Notes under the pieces: generated by a model
What the model saw: the letters and a program-made list of their open reading frames with translations, nothing else
What the model was told of the DNA's origin: nothing
Databases searched by the model: none
NCBI GenBank assembly: GCA_035582835.1
Contig: JAYKAV010003432.1
Location: 909,732 to 973,731, forward strand
Length of the DNA: 64,000 nt
Direction of reading: 5' to 3'
Source: Phoebastria nigripes
Taxonomy: Eukaryota > Chordata > Aves > Procellariiformes > Diomedeidae
In this document: positions 33,041 to 46,400 of the stretch, piece after piece
Position numbering within the stretch: the first letter of the stretch is position 1
Layout: each line of letters begins with the position of its first letter
Translations under genes and position numbers: made by a program

Positions 33041-36000
33041 GCTGTTGTGGAATTTGGTCATCTAGTAATTCAAATGAATCTTCCAGGAGAGATTAAACAT
33101 CATAACATCTGTTTCCTCTGCTCTGAACCAAGTAGGAAAACACTTGATTTTTTGCAGTGATAACTTCTGTCCAGGGTGACCTTGGTGCAATTCTCTTTCT
33201 GGCTGAATTTTGACTCTTAATGGCTTGGAAAAAATAGGAAGGAAACCTTAACATGTTTCTCCATTAACGTGTTTCTCCAGGTTATTAATTGGACAAAATG
33301 ATTTGAGGTAATGCAGGTGCTCTTAATGGCTCGCTCTGCATTTTGGTTCCTTTTAATTCAAGTAGCTAATGGTGCAGGAGCTTGTCCTACCCTCACAGCC
33401 CAGCTGTAACAGCTGGAAGTGATGCCTATGTTTTGCTTTGTGGTTTTGTGTGTCTGTAACAGCCTAAAAAAGTGATGCCTTTGCCTTGGAGCCCTTTGCA
33501 CTTGGGCAATGCACGGAATGGGGGTCACNGCTGCAGTAACAAGCTGCTTCTGGCTCCATCCCAGTTTCCTTTTGCAAAGCAGGTACCAGGGATCATCAAA
33601 CACNAAATCCAGCCGGGCGGTTTGGAAGCTCTTCTGAGATGCCAAAATGTTTTTGATCTTTGCCCCTGTTGTATCATCTGGCAATGTTAAAACGCGGGTA
33701 CCATCCCCTCCTGTGGACTTACCAGCAACTTCACTGCAATGCAGTTACAAAGACTTGAGGTGTGTGGTGCAATATTGTTGGTGGAAAACAAAATATTTAG
33801 TGTAATTTTTGATGAGTACCAGCACTGTTTCTGCAGTGGTAAATTTTTTTACCTTTAGAGACTGCAGGTCTGCTCGCCAGGTGCTATTCAGAATATTACT
33901 TTGAAAGTACCTNGTGACTTTTCCCTAGCAAGCCATTTAGGAATTGGAAAACCCTAAATCATCTTTTTATTAAGTTTATATACTGGCCCAGCACGCATTC
34001 AGACAATGTTGAAAAGTTTGCCAGCCAACAAAATCAAATCAATTAAGCCCACAAGATTTATGATGCAGGTCTTTGGAATTTTTGGGGGCTGGAGTCACTG
34101 GCCTTTTGCCAAGGACACAGAAGGAAAATGCATTTTTACCTTGGCTATTTCAACGTGCAGGTGGAAAGGTGCGTCACCAGAGCATGCGATGTGAAGTGAG
34201 CCGGGAAATTCCNTGCAGTGGCGTTGTGCTGCGGGAGGATTCATCCCCTGGTCATGCCTTGAGGGCTGCATCTTTTGGGACAGATTTTTAGAGGACCAAT
34301 TATAGATAGATATATAGATATAGATTTGATTGAAATGACAAAGGAGGTGAAGGTATCTTGGGTAAAATCACATGTACTGCCCTTGGCATCTCTGTGACAA
34401 TATGTCAGAAAAATTGGGGCAATGATGTCTGCCTTCAGATAGGAACGGGGTTACGGGCAGCATTGTGCATGGGCATGTTGGGAAGCGTCCTTTGAACAAC
34501 TTGGTAATTCCCAACCTCTGTCCCTTCCGTCCACCTTCCCCCCAGCAATGCTGCCCTCAAGCATCCCCACCACCTCTGCCTGCACAAGAGGCTGAGTTTT
34601 CTGAACAGCGATCCAGACGTTTGTCAGAAGATTATGCGGTATCAAATGTGTATGAAAAGTAACCTGAAAATAGCAAAATTAGAAGGGGTAATTAAATCAT
34701 TAATCATAAGCAGCTACTGGTAAGCCCATACACAGTTCAACTTCTCTTTTGATTTGTCACCAAAAATGGTCAAACTTGAATGGTACTGGGAGGACACAAA
34801 GTTATTTTATAAAAGAAAGAGGTTTGTACACCTATTAAATGATTCGTTTAAATGGAAAATAGCAGGCTGAAACACTATGTAAAAGCATTGAACAGGGCAA
34901 AATGCACACCTTATTACCTCTGAGCATATCTATGTCTCCATTAAGCTGACTTGGGCTGACCTCAGCAGGCGGGTCAGCAGAGGGCTGGCTGTGTGGGGAG
35001 GGGGGGAATTGCCTTTTTTTCCCCAAATGGTAACTTTTGAGTGGGATTTTACATGACAGCCTTCCTTTTCTACCTCTCTAATATTTCCATTATCATAATT
35101 TTCTTTTCCTACACACAAATCACCTCTGGTTGAAAACCAGGTTTCCTTATTCTCATTGATCTGCTACATGAATCTAAAATTACCTAAAGCTGTTCCTGTC
35201 ACTCCTTCACATCCTGATGTGGTTTGACTGCTCTCCCAAGTGATGCTTTTCAGATCTGTACTTGCTGTGTTTTCATTCCTTTAAAAACAATGCATCTTAA
35301 AATAGCTCTCATTTCACTTTGCAGCTTATCGATTACAATCTGGCAATTTCCAGTCCCAATCTTGACAAAACTTTTGTGATGTAAGGCTGATTATTAAGAA
35401 AAATTGCTTCCTCTCCAGCTGCTACGCCTCCTCACGTAGGACCTGGGTGATGCTCGTGTTTCTTGCCAGTGACAAATAATCAGAGACCTACAGAGTCAGG
35501 ATAAAGGGAAGATTTAGTGAGTAAATAAGGGCTTGTGGGAATGAAAAGATAAAGATAATACTGGTGCTACATCTCACGGGATGTTGCTAAACTCCCGATG
35601 GATTCGATACTCCGGATGCCCTTCCTTATTCTTGCCTTTGTGTGTGCTGCGTGGCGCTGGCTCCACCGAGCCCTTGCCCCTTTCAGTGATCGCTCTATCA
35701 AAGCGCTATTAAAGGAAGGGTTTTGCATCTCTGCCATATTGCAAATGGGTCATGAGACAAATTCAATCTGTGCAAAGGAGGTAGAGGTTCATCTGAAAAA
35801 TACGTAGGCGATGCTCCTGGGGAAAGCGGTGCCTGGGCGATGCATGGGGAGAAGCAAGTTGCACCGGCAATGTGAGGGCAGCGAGGAATGGGGTGAAGAT
35901 GCAGCAAAGGAGAGAGGAATCGGCAGTACCGAAGCAAAGTTAAAGAGCAGGTAATTTCTCTCATGAATGAGTGTGTGCAGGAAGGGAATGAAACTCATAA

Positions 36001-36117
36001 ACTAGGGAGTGCAAAAATGACTCCAAACAAAGCTGATGGCCATGTGGAAATGCAGAGCTTGTGGCATTTATTATGCAGCTTACAGGTGCTCGGCTCTGCA
36101 CTGGGAGCCTGTTGTGG
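33041..36117. other. Unique non-coding sequence
   Basis: No gene recognised. Contains a short GATA-type tract (34301-34325). The signal-peptide-like frame at 35598-35807 (plus) has no downstream splice donor I trust. N bases at 33529, 33604, 33913 and 34213. Confidence 0.6.
34301..34325. repeat. GATA-type microsatellite
   Basis: 'tatagatagatatatagata' and a few more bases, a short imperfect (TAGA)/(TATAGA) repeat. Confidence 0.8.
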
Positions 36118-36347
36118 GACAAGAGGTTTAGATTGGATATTAGGAAAAATTTTTTTACCAAAAGGGTTGTCAAGCACTGGAACAGGCTGCCTGGGGAAGT
36201 GGTTGAGTCACCATCCCTGGAGGGATTTAAAAGACGTGTAGATGTGGTGCTTAGGGACATGGTTTAGTGGTGGACTTGGCAGTGTTAGGTTAATGGTTGG
36301 ACTTGATGATCTTAAGGGTCTTTTCCAACCTAAATGATTCTATGACT
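36118..36347 (+). mobile_element. CR1 LINE 3' end, severely 5'-truncated
   Basis: Sense-strand CR1 tail of about 230 bases. It encodes the last ORF2 residues ([18 protein letters not shown], then [17 protein letters not shown]) in one frame, unlike the disabled copy at 10986-12213, and continues into the 3' UTR ('ttggacttgatgatcttaag', 'ttttccaacctaaatgattc') with a single terminal repeat near 36336-36345. It belongs to the same subfamily as the 10986 copy by its 3' UTR. Confidence 0.93.
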
Positions 36348-36942
36348 TTAAGAAGAGCTGGAAATGGTCTCCAGGCTGAGGGTGGATGTATTCAGGAGTT
36401 TAAGAGGTTGTTAAGAACTCGTTATGACATTTGAGGAAAGCAGGAGCCCATGCTCTCATTAGCAGTAAGGCCATTTTGCCCAGTGAGCAAGCTGAAGGAC
36501 ATTGAAGTACACCGATGTGGATGCTTAAAAGCCTCTTCGCTGTTTCAGCATGGTGGAGCGCAGCCCGAGCTCCAGAGAGAATAAAACCTTGTGGGCTGGA
36601 TCTGCAGCTGGCACCTATCGCTTGACACTGCTGAGCTTGTTTGCACCCGCGAGCACCCGAACTTCCACTGTCATCTTAAACCATCCTAAATCAAAAGGTA
36701 CAAGGGGATGCAGGAGTAATGGGGGACCGTGGTAACTGCGTGAAGAACAGTGCTTAATGTTAAGTAATTTCCTAATGTGAATCAAATTGCAATGAAGAAA
36801 AGAATAGTAACAGGTATCTTATGGGGAATGGTGACAGATAAAAAAAGCAATAAGCGACAATTAAAGCCTTGGCGGGCTGTGGGAGATGGCACAGATGTTA
36901 TTTAGGATGGTATCAAGAGTGGTGATGGCAGAGCCAGCCCCA

Positions 36943-37002
36943 GACGCAGCCGGCGATGGCGCAACACACGCGACGGAATGGAAAGGGGCTGTGGCGTGCG
37001 GC
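36943..37002. other. CpG-dense core
   Basis: About ten CpG in 60 bases ('cagccggcgatggcgcaaca', 'cacgcgacggaatgg', 'gtggcgtgcggc'), the densest cluster in the window, inside DNA that is otherwise CpG-poor. Function unknown. Confidence 0.6.
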
Positions 37003-38373
37003 ACTGCAGCATCTTTGGTTTAAAATCCGTGGGGTGCCAGGGGTAAAATCCTTGCTCGCTTGCCTGCTGAGAACAGCCCTGGTGCTCAGCAGGACTCGGG
37101 CTCCATTTAACTTCATACATGGCAGCGGCAGAGTGCAAAGAAAGGAGCGTGAAACCGCTGCGTGCCTGCAAGAGTGTCAATAGGGGAATTGCTCTGTTCA
37201 GCGTATTACTGGGCTCCACAAACTGTAGTTTNTGGGATAGTTTTATAACCCAGCGTGAGCCTGCCCTGAGTTGCCCAGGGGAAACTAGCACGTTTTGGGG
37301 GTACGCAAGAGGTGAAGCATCCATGTGGCATTTAAGACACAGGCAGTTGTGAGCGACAAAATTGATATTGCTGAAAGCCTGTGTGAATTATGTCTTTGCT
37401 ATTTATGGAAGAAGAGTAGGGTCACTTCCCTGGGCTTTGGGATTCAATTTGCTTGTGGAGAGGAAGGTGCTAGGAAGAAAAAGTGAAAAGACTGCTTGTA
37501 ACAGAGCAAAACAGCCAGTAAAAGCCTTAAAAGTTGGCATTGTTCTTTGAGCTGTGATAAATAATGTCCCTCCAGACTGTGAAGAAGGGATTGGGAAAAC
37601 CAGGAAAGCCTTCAGCATGGATTTTAATAGCATGGTTGGGTGTTCTGTGGAGGCTGGGTATAGCAAGGCACCATGTCTTTAGTTTTTGCCTAAGTCCATG
37701 GAGTTGGTGGTGCTGGGCACTTCCCTTTGCATGGCTGAGCTCTGGAGATTACACCTGTCACTTCACATAATAAACAATTTGGGAGCTGGGACTTTGAAGC
37801 AGTGTAAATCAGTCCTGAACCAAGCCCATGCTGGCTCTGCTGACACAATGCTGAAGGTTTTGAAGGTCAAGTACCCCAAAATCAGTGTGGCACTGTGAAG
37901 GTGACCCTGGGGACAGAATTATTATTTTCCCCTCGGGCTTTTCTCTGAAACTCATCCCAGTTGAGCTCTTCTCTGGCATTAATTGTCCCTGAGGTGCCAC
38001 GATGGAGCGGGAGGTGCTTTGACTCCTTCCACAGAGAAGGACTTTGGAAGATGCTGCTGTTGGGAAGATCTGCCTAACCCTAACCATGCCTAAAGCAGGG
38101 CTATCATGGCACTGACTGGGGCAGGAAGCCTGTCAGAGCCAGAAACCATTGTGTGATTAAATATCACGTTAAAACCTTATAGAAAAGGTAGACAAACTGT
38201 TATTGTACAGCCTATTTTTCCTGAATTTCCCAGTCTCCTAGTAAATCCAAGTTTTCAGATATCCTGCCCTGTGCCATCAAGGAGACCTTCAGACCCTGCA
38301 GGTGAGGGTCACCCTTGCTGCGGCAGGACATGTGTTTGGGCAGCAAGCACCATGCAGGAGATGAAACCCAGAT

Positions 38374-38400
38374 ATTATATACATACATACATATACACAC
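38374..38400. repeat. (ATAC)n microsatellite
   Basis: 'atatacatacatacatatac' followed by 'acacatg', an interrupted tetranucleotide repeat. Confidence 0.8.
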
Positions 38401-39639
38401 ATGCCCATAGGTGTGCTGGTGGTTCCACTTGCAGACATGTGGGTTCGATGCTTGGAGAGGTTCCCCTAGCCCTGTGCTGTTTGCTGGCAGAAGCCCATCT
38501 GACACAGCAGTTGGGGTGACGGAGGGGCAAGAGAGGGAGCGAGGGCTGGTGGGGAGCCCTGTGGCCAGTGCCAGAGCCCATGGCCCTGTTGGGAAGGCAT
38601 CTGCTGCTCTGCTCCAGCCATGGTCTTGGTGGCTGTTCAATTTTTTTTTTTCCTCAAGCATTTGTTGTTAACACAGAGTGTAATTCACTTCGTGCTCAAA
38701 GGACACAGGTTTTGCAGTTCTGGCTGTTTTGTTTGGGTGTTTTTTCATGCTTTTGGTTGCTGTTTTGACAGGGAGTGGGTTTTTTTTTTTGTTCCTCGTT
38801 ATCTTCTCCTTCCCACTCTGATAAATGATTCACCTGGAAAGAAACTAGCTCAGGCATTAGCTCTGGCACTGACAAACTTCTGATCACTTCTTATCCTTTT
38901 TCCCAGGCAAGACCAAAGTAGCAGAAGCTCTNGAAAATTAATAATGCTATGGGGGGCATTCAGTGGTCCTGGTCTTAGCACTGAGGGACCTGTCAGAGGA
39001 GGTGTAAAACTGGTGTGCAAAGCCCTGGCAGCAAGTGAGGTTCCCACCACAGCTTGTTTACTGGGGCAAGGCCACAAATTGCAGCAGCTGTAGGAAAATC
39101 AAGCCAGAGTGATCCTCCCTCCAGCTGGAAGCTCTTTCCTGCTCCTAGCTGCATATATAAGTTTTCCCTGTTCTCTTGCCTATGCTTTGAGGTGCTTTGT
39201 CTTCTGCTGAGGTGGTTTGCAGAGTCTCCCTGGGCTTGTGGTACCCTGGACAAGAAGCTCCTGGTCCTGCTGGCTCCAGTGCACCCTGGTCTGGAGGTTT
39301 TAACTCAAGATGGAGTGAAGCTGTTGGACAAGCTGGTATCTCTGATACAAATGTTAAGTGGGACCATGCCCTCTATTGAAGTGTATATCATCATGCTGTG
39401 CTGTAAGAAATATCTTTTATGTCAGACTTAGACTTGCTGGCTGTAAATTATTATTCATCTTGGTCTAAGAGGCTGCTTCTCAGTCTGCCGTGTTATTTAC
39501 CACTCTAGGCTCCTGTGCAATAACCAGTGCTTATTTCTGAGTTAAGCAGGGATATGGAGCGGGTCTGGCTCTCGCTGGTGCCTCAGGTGGAGAGGAAGAA
39601 GTGAGCTTGGAGCACATCTGTATGTGTGGGAGAAACCAA

Positions 39640-40400
39640 ACAGGAGGGAATGACTAATTCAAATGTCTTTTTCCTTCTGACAGTCTCAAATGAATCTTTG
39701 TTTTGGAAGCAATTGAGAGATAGCTCTGTTTAGGAAATTAATAGCACTTGCTCTAAAGGACCCTTTGTCACAGAAATGCCAAAACAATGTATGGTCTTGA
39801 GCCAGGCCATGCAAGTATTGAATGAAGAGTGTCAATATATGGTTTTCTGTTTACAGCTTTAGTGAAAGAGGCTTTTCAGACAGAGTATGATTTGTACCAA
39901 CTCCTACCCACAATTGATCTCAAAAGGACCAATTTAATGCAGGATCTGTTTATTCTAGGAGAGTGCTAACAGACCTTTGAAAGGGTCAGCAGTGAAGCCA
40001 AACAGATTCTTCAATATCTATATTATTGAAGAAAAGGCTCGTGCTCAGTTGTGCTCTCCAGAAACAGTGGAAGGCAAATACTAGACGCTTATACCCCAGT
40101 ATTACTCTGTTCCAGAACACATTAGAGCTACAGGGCTTTTACACAATTGCAATTAATCTCTTTCCATCCGATTTCAAGGCTCTGGAAATTCAGGCTTATG
40201 TAAATTGTAGTAAATAACTTCACATGCTTTGCTGTAATAGGATAATTGCAGTCTTCGGCTACTGATAGTCAAATACAAGATTTATTTTTGTTGAACAATG
40301 GCAAACATAATGTAAAAATTGCTCAAGAGACCAATAAATAAATATTCCTCCTTTGCTGGGAGTGAAGGAAAAATTAATGTCCCGGCAGAGAAAGCAATTT
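39640..40400. promoter_or_regulatory. Possible conserved non-coding region
   Basis: About 760 bases of AT-leaning, complex, repeat-free sequence without N bases, with words such as 'tcaaatgaatctttg', 'gaaattaatagcac', 'aagtattgaatgaagagtg', 'tttaatgcagg' and 'aataaataaatatt'. No frame exceeds about 63 codons. The sustained lack of low complexity and ambiguity is the reason for flagging; not verifiable here. Confidence 0.2.
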
Positions 40401-43400
40401 CTCAGTGGAGGAGCTGAATTTCCTGACAAATGCACTCAAACTTGCACACCAAGTTTGGAAAAATGAAGCTGCTGGTTGTGCAGAGCTTCAAAAGCCCCGG
40501 TTGCCCCTGCACCCAGGTAGGAGAGGAGGAACAGTAGCCCTATACCTACCGCAGAGCTGCTTAGGATTGACCCCTTTGCGTGACCCTTCATAAAATCTGA
40601 CTTGTCGTGCACATCTGGGTGCAAGGACAGAGTCTCCTGCCATCACTCCCATGTGCCACCCCATCGCTGCGGCATGGACACTATCTGGCCTGGGAAAAAC
40701 ACTTAAGTGCATTTTTAGACGCATTTCCTGGATGTACCTGCTAAAGTTAAGGCACCCGTAGTAAGCCACGCAGCCCATGTTTGGGACATGAAAGGAAGGA
40801 TTTGTGTGGCTAGATGTGGGTGTGCAGCAACGACCCCCTCTCTGCCACCCCAGTCCTTCCAGTGCAGGGTTGCATCTTCCAATTCCCATATATAAGCAGT
40901 AAATCAGCACTGGGTGGGTCTCCACATCCCAGCACCTGTGACAGTGACCATGTGCTGTGTCCCCTTTCCTTATGCCCTTGTGCCCGCTGCCTGCTCGGGG
41001 AAATATCCAGCTCAGCCCTCTGCAAATGCAGTGAAGATGGCACGCAGCGCTCGGTCCTGACTGATCAATAATCTTCCTAAAAGGCTCTTCATCTTCCCCT
41101 CACTGCTGCCTGACAAAAGGTGCCAATATTTTTTCTGCTGGACTGCTGGTGCCTGCATGCACGCTGTTTATTAACCACAGTGTTTGGCACATACCTGCCT
41201 TTGGCCTCTTGGTCTGTGGGCATCCCCACCTCCTTTGATTAATGCAGAATAAATATTTAGATAGTGGGATAAGAGTCTTATTCAATGTAATTAGTGTTTT
41301 CTTATGTGTCTATTAGAAGAAATATTAAAACCTTCATTGTCCTCCTTATTTACTTACATTAAATTGTTGTGATGATCTTCCTTCACATGCACATCTAATC
41401 TGTGAGCAGCTATTCTGGGACAGTTATAAGAAACATTTCTTTTGAAAGAGTATGAAGTGCCTAGTTCAGGATCGTATTAGCATATATCATGCTCATTTTT
41501 GTCTTATGGATGAGTTTTGTGGTGAAGGAGAATGTGATGCTTACATATTACGGGCCAGTAATTTCCAGGCTTAACCTAATTTTTGATAAGTCTCAGTAGG
41601 AATTTGGACTATCCTACCAATGCAAGATCTGGTTATTTTGTGCTTGAGCTTGTAGGAAGTGCGAAAGTTTCTGTGCAGAGACCTGTTTCCATCTAGTCTG
41701 CAGCTCTTGTGCCTTGAAGCCCTGCCAGACTTCCCTACCACGGCCCATCAATGAGTTAGGACATGCTCCTCTTCCCCACCTGCCTCTGGCTCCTGGGCTG
41801 ATGCTTCCGCATCTCTAAGGTGCAGGAGCCTCTTTGGTGCAAGGAGCTTGGGGTCAGCGGGGTGTGGGAATTATGCAGAGTTCCCGTGGGGAGAAAGTTG
41901 CTCAAAGCGTTAAAAAGTCCATTGTTTTTATAAAAATTTGAGGGGTTACTACCATAGGGATGCCAAGAAAGGCATTGAGCAAAGCCCTAGTGACGCTCTC
42001 GCCCATTGTGTCAGTGCATATTCTCTGTAACGTCGGCTCATGGAAGTTCTCATCGCTGTGACCACTAGAAAAATAACTTGGGTTACCACCGAGCTTTCAG
42101 CAACATTGATTCACAAACATATTTACTACAGTACTGTTACCATCTTTGTATATCATAAAACTTCTGTAAAAGTTGCTTCCTGAGCAGTTCAACTTACTCA
42201 TTTTAAATGACTCAACCATAGCAATATATTCAGGTATTAATACAAAATAGTCATTCACCAAGGATATTTGAGCAGCCAATAACCAACTTGAACAGCGTGG
42301 AAGGTTAAATGGCTTAGCAGCTTAAGGTATTTCAATGCTATTACAAGTCTACATTTGCACAGGAAAAAAAATCTTGCTGGTAAAACTACTTAGCTTATTC
42401 GGTGCTTGTTTCTACACCCTGCTCTCTACTAACAATGTAATGGAGATGCACGAAGCTACAAGGTTTCTTACATCTTTCTGTAATTTTTCTTTTTTTTTTT
42501 CTTTTCATGGCCAGGTTTTGGAGTGGAATTGCACCTTTTTTCTCTAAGTCTTGTGTTTGCTGATTACACAGCAGAAAGCTTTTTCTGGTAAANGCCATGC
42601 TCCTTTGTGCTAATCTGTCTGAAGATGGTCAGATGAATGTCTAAGGAAAAGATGTTGGAGAGACTGTTCAAAGAATCTCTCAATCCACTAATTTCAGGTG
42701 TTGCGTGCTGTCATCTCAGTGAGATGAACAAGACCCGTTGGAGAGATCTCGTTGTTATCTTTCCCTACTTGTTCCACCCTTACGCTCTTCCCGCTGCCGA
42801 AGAGGTCTGTGGCAGAAATGTCTGAGTACTGGAGCTGTCAGGGATGGGCAAGGCTGATGGCAAAGCAGAAAGCGCTTGTCCTCTTGGGGAACCGAAACCA
42901 TTCGGGTTTAATCAGGTGACNCATAACAACCAGGGACTACAAACAAACCAAATAACCGGGTTAATTACAACATTTTGAAACTGAAGTATTTCAGTTCTGC
43001 TTCGGTCTTCTTGTTTTCAAAAATGCTTCCAATTCTCATCCGTTTATATTAAATAAGGTTAAAAAAAGGATAATTCCCTTATAAAAAGACCTAGACCTCT
43101 TGTTTTCTTTTGAAGGAACATTTTGTTCAACCACAAAAAAGAGAAGGGAAGGTTTTAAAGGATTTTCTATTGTTATCTTGGAGAGAGCAGCAGTATTCTC
43201 ATTTCAGGTTAATCCCAAACCATGGTATATCTATTCCGAAATATCTTTTTGCCTTGGCAGAGGTATAAGTGATTATTCAGGCAGCTTTGTTTGCAGTATG
43301 AGTTCTAAGAATCTTTTAATTTCATTTATATCTTAATGCTTTCAGAAGATGTGTTTAACCTAGGAAATAAAGAAGAGAGGAGAGAACAGGTGTGTGCAAG

Positions 43401-46400
43401 CTAGAAAAAATTGGGAAGTCTACGAAAAGGCTGTGGGGTAGAAGGAAGTGTTCAAATGTGGGAGACGGGATAAAGTGAGCTGTAATTCTGTTGCATGTAA
43501 CAAGAATAAAAGGAATAAGGAGGAAAGCACCAGAANGTAAAAGAATCGGTGCTGGCGGAAGCAGAGCAAATGATTTTGATGTGGATGGCTGGAAGAAACC
43601 CACAAAGGATGTGAGGAGGGCAGGACAAGGCTGGAGCAGCCGGTAAGGGCACGATGCTGTGCAAAGGCAGCGGTGCAGGCAGGGGAAGCAGCACGAGCCC
43701 TGGTGAGGAGAGGTGTAAAGGCCGGGCAGAGGATGCCTTTTTGTGGTGTTGCTCAAGAGCTGAACAGGAGTTTGTCCATGGAAAAAATGACAGGTGCCCC
43801 AGATGATTTGGTTCCTGTATCCTTGGGGCTGTTGCTCAGCTCCTTTCAAGATGCCTTGAAACTTTATAGCTTTTCTCATGTCAGTCCATGAGTTAATTTT
43901 CTTTGGTGGGGAAATTAAGGTCCTGGGACTGCTTTCCTCCCCTGTGAGACAGATGCCGGTCCCAAGTCGTTTATTCCTTGTCCTCTGCCTGGTCTCTGCT
44001 GGCCGCGTGGGCTGTGCTGCCAAGGGAGCAGAAGCTGTGAGCCGAGAGCATCTTGATCTCTCCCAGCCGATTATAGCGTGACAGAAAGGGAGTAATCTAT
44101 GAAGATAGCTCTATAAACACATTTTCACCGAAGTGATGTTATTACCGTAGTTTTGCCAAAAGCAATTATTTTATTGAATAAGTTCATTGTGCTGCCAGGG
44201 GTCTGGCTATACTTTATGTGGCTTAAATGAGGTTCCTTGCTAAAGGAGACTTTCAGAGAGCTTTAATTTTATCCAGCCTCTGACTCATTAGCAGCAGTAT
44301 TTCTCCTTGCAATTGTACGTCCCAGATAGAGGATGTGAATAAGGATGGCCAGCTCCTGTGGCTGGCAGTGCTCAGCACGAGGAATGGAAAGGTGGCCCTC
44401 ACATCTCTGATAATGGTGAAAGAACCTTTTTTAGGGAATATTTTCCATTTACTAGATTTGGAGCGGACCCTGTGAGTCATCTGTAGGTGGTTCACCCAAA
44501 CGGGCACGGCTAGAGGAAGTGATTCACTGCAGCCACCCGATGGCTGGGTCCGATAAGCAGGGTGAAACACCGGAGCATTGCAGTCTCTGACAATAACCAC
44601 CATCTCTGGGGTTATTTCATAGGCAACGGGTTTTCATTTTCTTTCCATGATTCACACACAGTGGGATAGCTGAGGAGCTGGGCGTGAAGTGTGCCAAGAA
44701 GATTTTCTTTGTCATCTTGATAGGTCATCTTGGGGCTGGTGTTTTGAGACATACGCTGGAGTCTTATGAAATGTGGCTTTTTTTCTTATTCCCTTCCTCC
44801 TCAGTCAGGAAATGTTTCTGCTATGCAATGGCAGCGATGCACGCGGCAACTGGGGCTGTTCTCCCTGCTGGGGACTGTGTGGCTCCTGCTGAAAATAGCT
44901 GGTCAAGGGCAGAGCAGGGTGATGCAGTGCCCGTGATCCTGCCCACTTCATCCCCATGTTACCCACCCCAAGGTTAAGGGGAGAACAGCCGTATCCCAAG
45001 CTCGTCCATCCACGGTGCCTCCCCGTGTGTTTGTTAGTTCCAACTCGTTAGCACTGAACTGATACTCAAAGGAGTCTTGTGAGTGCTGTTATCGGCTTCA
45101 AGGTGACTTGCTTGAAGCTGTAGCTCTTATCGCTGTTGGATGGTGGATGTGACCCAACTGTTTTATCAAGTCTCATGATGTGGGGAAGAGCAGTCTTGCC
45201 TGTGCTGTTTGCAGCAGACGTGAAAATCCTTTATCTGATAACATGATATTGTGGAATATTAGGAAATAAATTGATCTTCAACTGGCATTGTTCAAAGCCT
45301 TGGGAAAACAGGCAGAGATGAAGTTTTCTATCTCTCGTTTGGCACGGACCCCCAGGTAAACTGGAAGGATTATATGGTCTGTAAATGCATGCCATCTGGT
45401 TCGGAGGGATTAGGACCGCATTCAGCTTGTGGGCCAGTGTCCCTCGGGTCTTTTTATGATGGGCTGATGGTAGCAGTTTAAATTAAATGTGGAGATAAAT
45501 GATGTCCAAAGGATTTTTAGGCAGGCTGCTGTTCATTTGAGCAGGTTTGGATGCCTTAGTACATTAAATCCAAATACCTGGCCGAAGATGTGCAGATTCC
45601 TCTATAAGCCACCCTTTGTTTTTTACACTGCTTTGGAGATAAGGTGACACTTCAGATAAGCCCTGGGCAATGCTTGTCCTTTCTAACCAAAGGAACAGCA
45701 CTTGGTCTGGCTTCCCCTGGGCTCACTTTTTTTTTTCCCCAGTTCAGCTTTTTATATGACATATCCTGGTTGAAAGCTCAGTCTGCTGAATTCTTTCAAA
45801 GACTTTGCCCAAAACGCAGTGGGGCTTCCCTTTGCGGTTGCAGAAGTTGATCTAACTTCTCTCATGGTGCTCGTATCTTTGCTTTATATGTAGTCAGGTT
45901 AAGAAAAAATCACTGTCACAGAGGAGCCCTCTGGCAGTGCTTTCTTCAACCCGATACCTACTTATTACAGGTGATCCTGGGATACCGAAACCTAAATTTT
46001 CTTTGTAGATAATAAATCGACAGCTCTATGTAAATAACCTGGTAGCGGCTTTGTGCAACCTGATAGAGGCTGGGTTGTGTTCGTCCTCTCTCCTGCAGTG
46101 TTTATCGGCTCCTGCACGTTTGTATTAGAGAAAAGTCTCTTTGGAAAAAGGACTTTAATCCAAAACTTGGATTTAGAGCCAGATTCAGTTTCTGGCACAT
46201 ATCTGTCATTTCAGTTAATTAAGTGGTTACATGGAGAGCAGTTCAGAGAACTGCTGTGCTCCCTGTCTGACTAATGGAACTAAGTGGTTTGAATCATTTT
46301 ATGGGACCACATTGATAGGGCAGTGAGGTGCCTATTTCATGCTCATCAATCAGCTATCTAAAATGATGTGAATACCCTCATCAGAGCTTTATGCAATAAG

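Larger units (their letters stand above)
36348..39639. other. Unique non-coding sequence with a CpG-rich patch
   Basis: No gene recognised. Includes a CpG-rich core at 36943-37002 (about ten CpG in 60 bases) and an ATAC-type microsatellite at 38374-38400. Overlapping frames on both strands at 36902-37352 reflect low stop density, not coding. N bases at 37232 and 38932. Confidence 0.6.

Noticed and set aside
35598..35807. Signal-peptide-like plus-strand frame starting MDSILRMPFLILAFV
   Set aside because: No donor or conserved continuation; a hydrophobic start alone is common by chance.
38073..38085. Telomere-like CCTAACCCTAACC
   Set aside because: Only two units, within chance expectation; no extended array.
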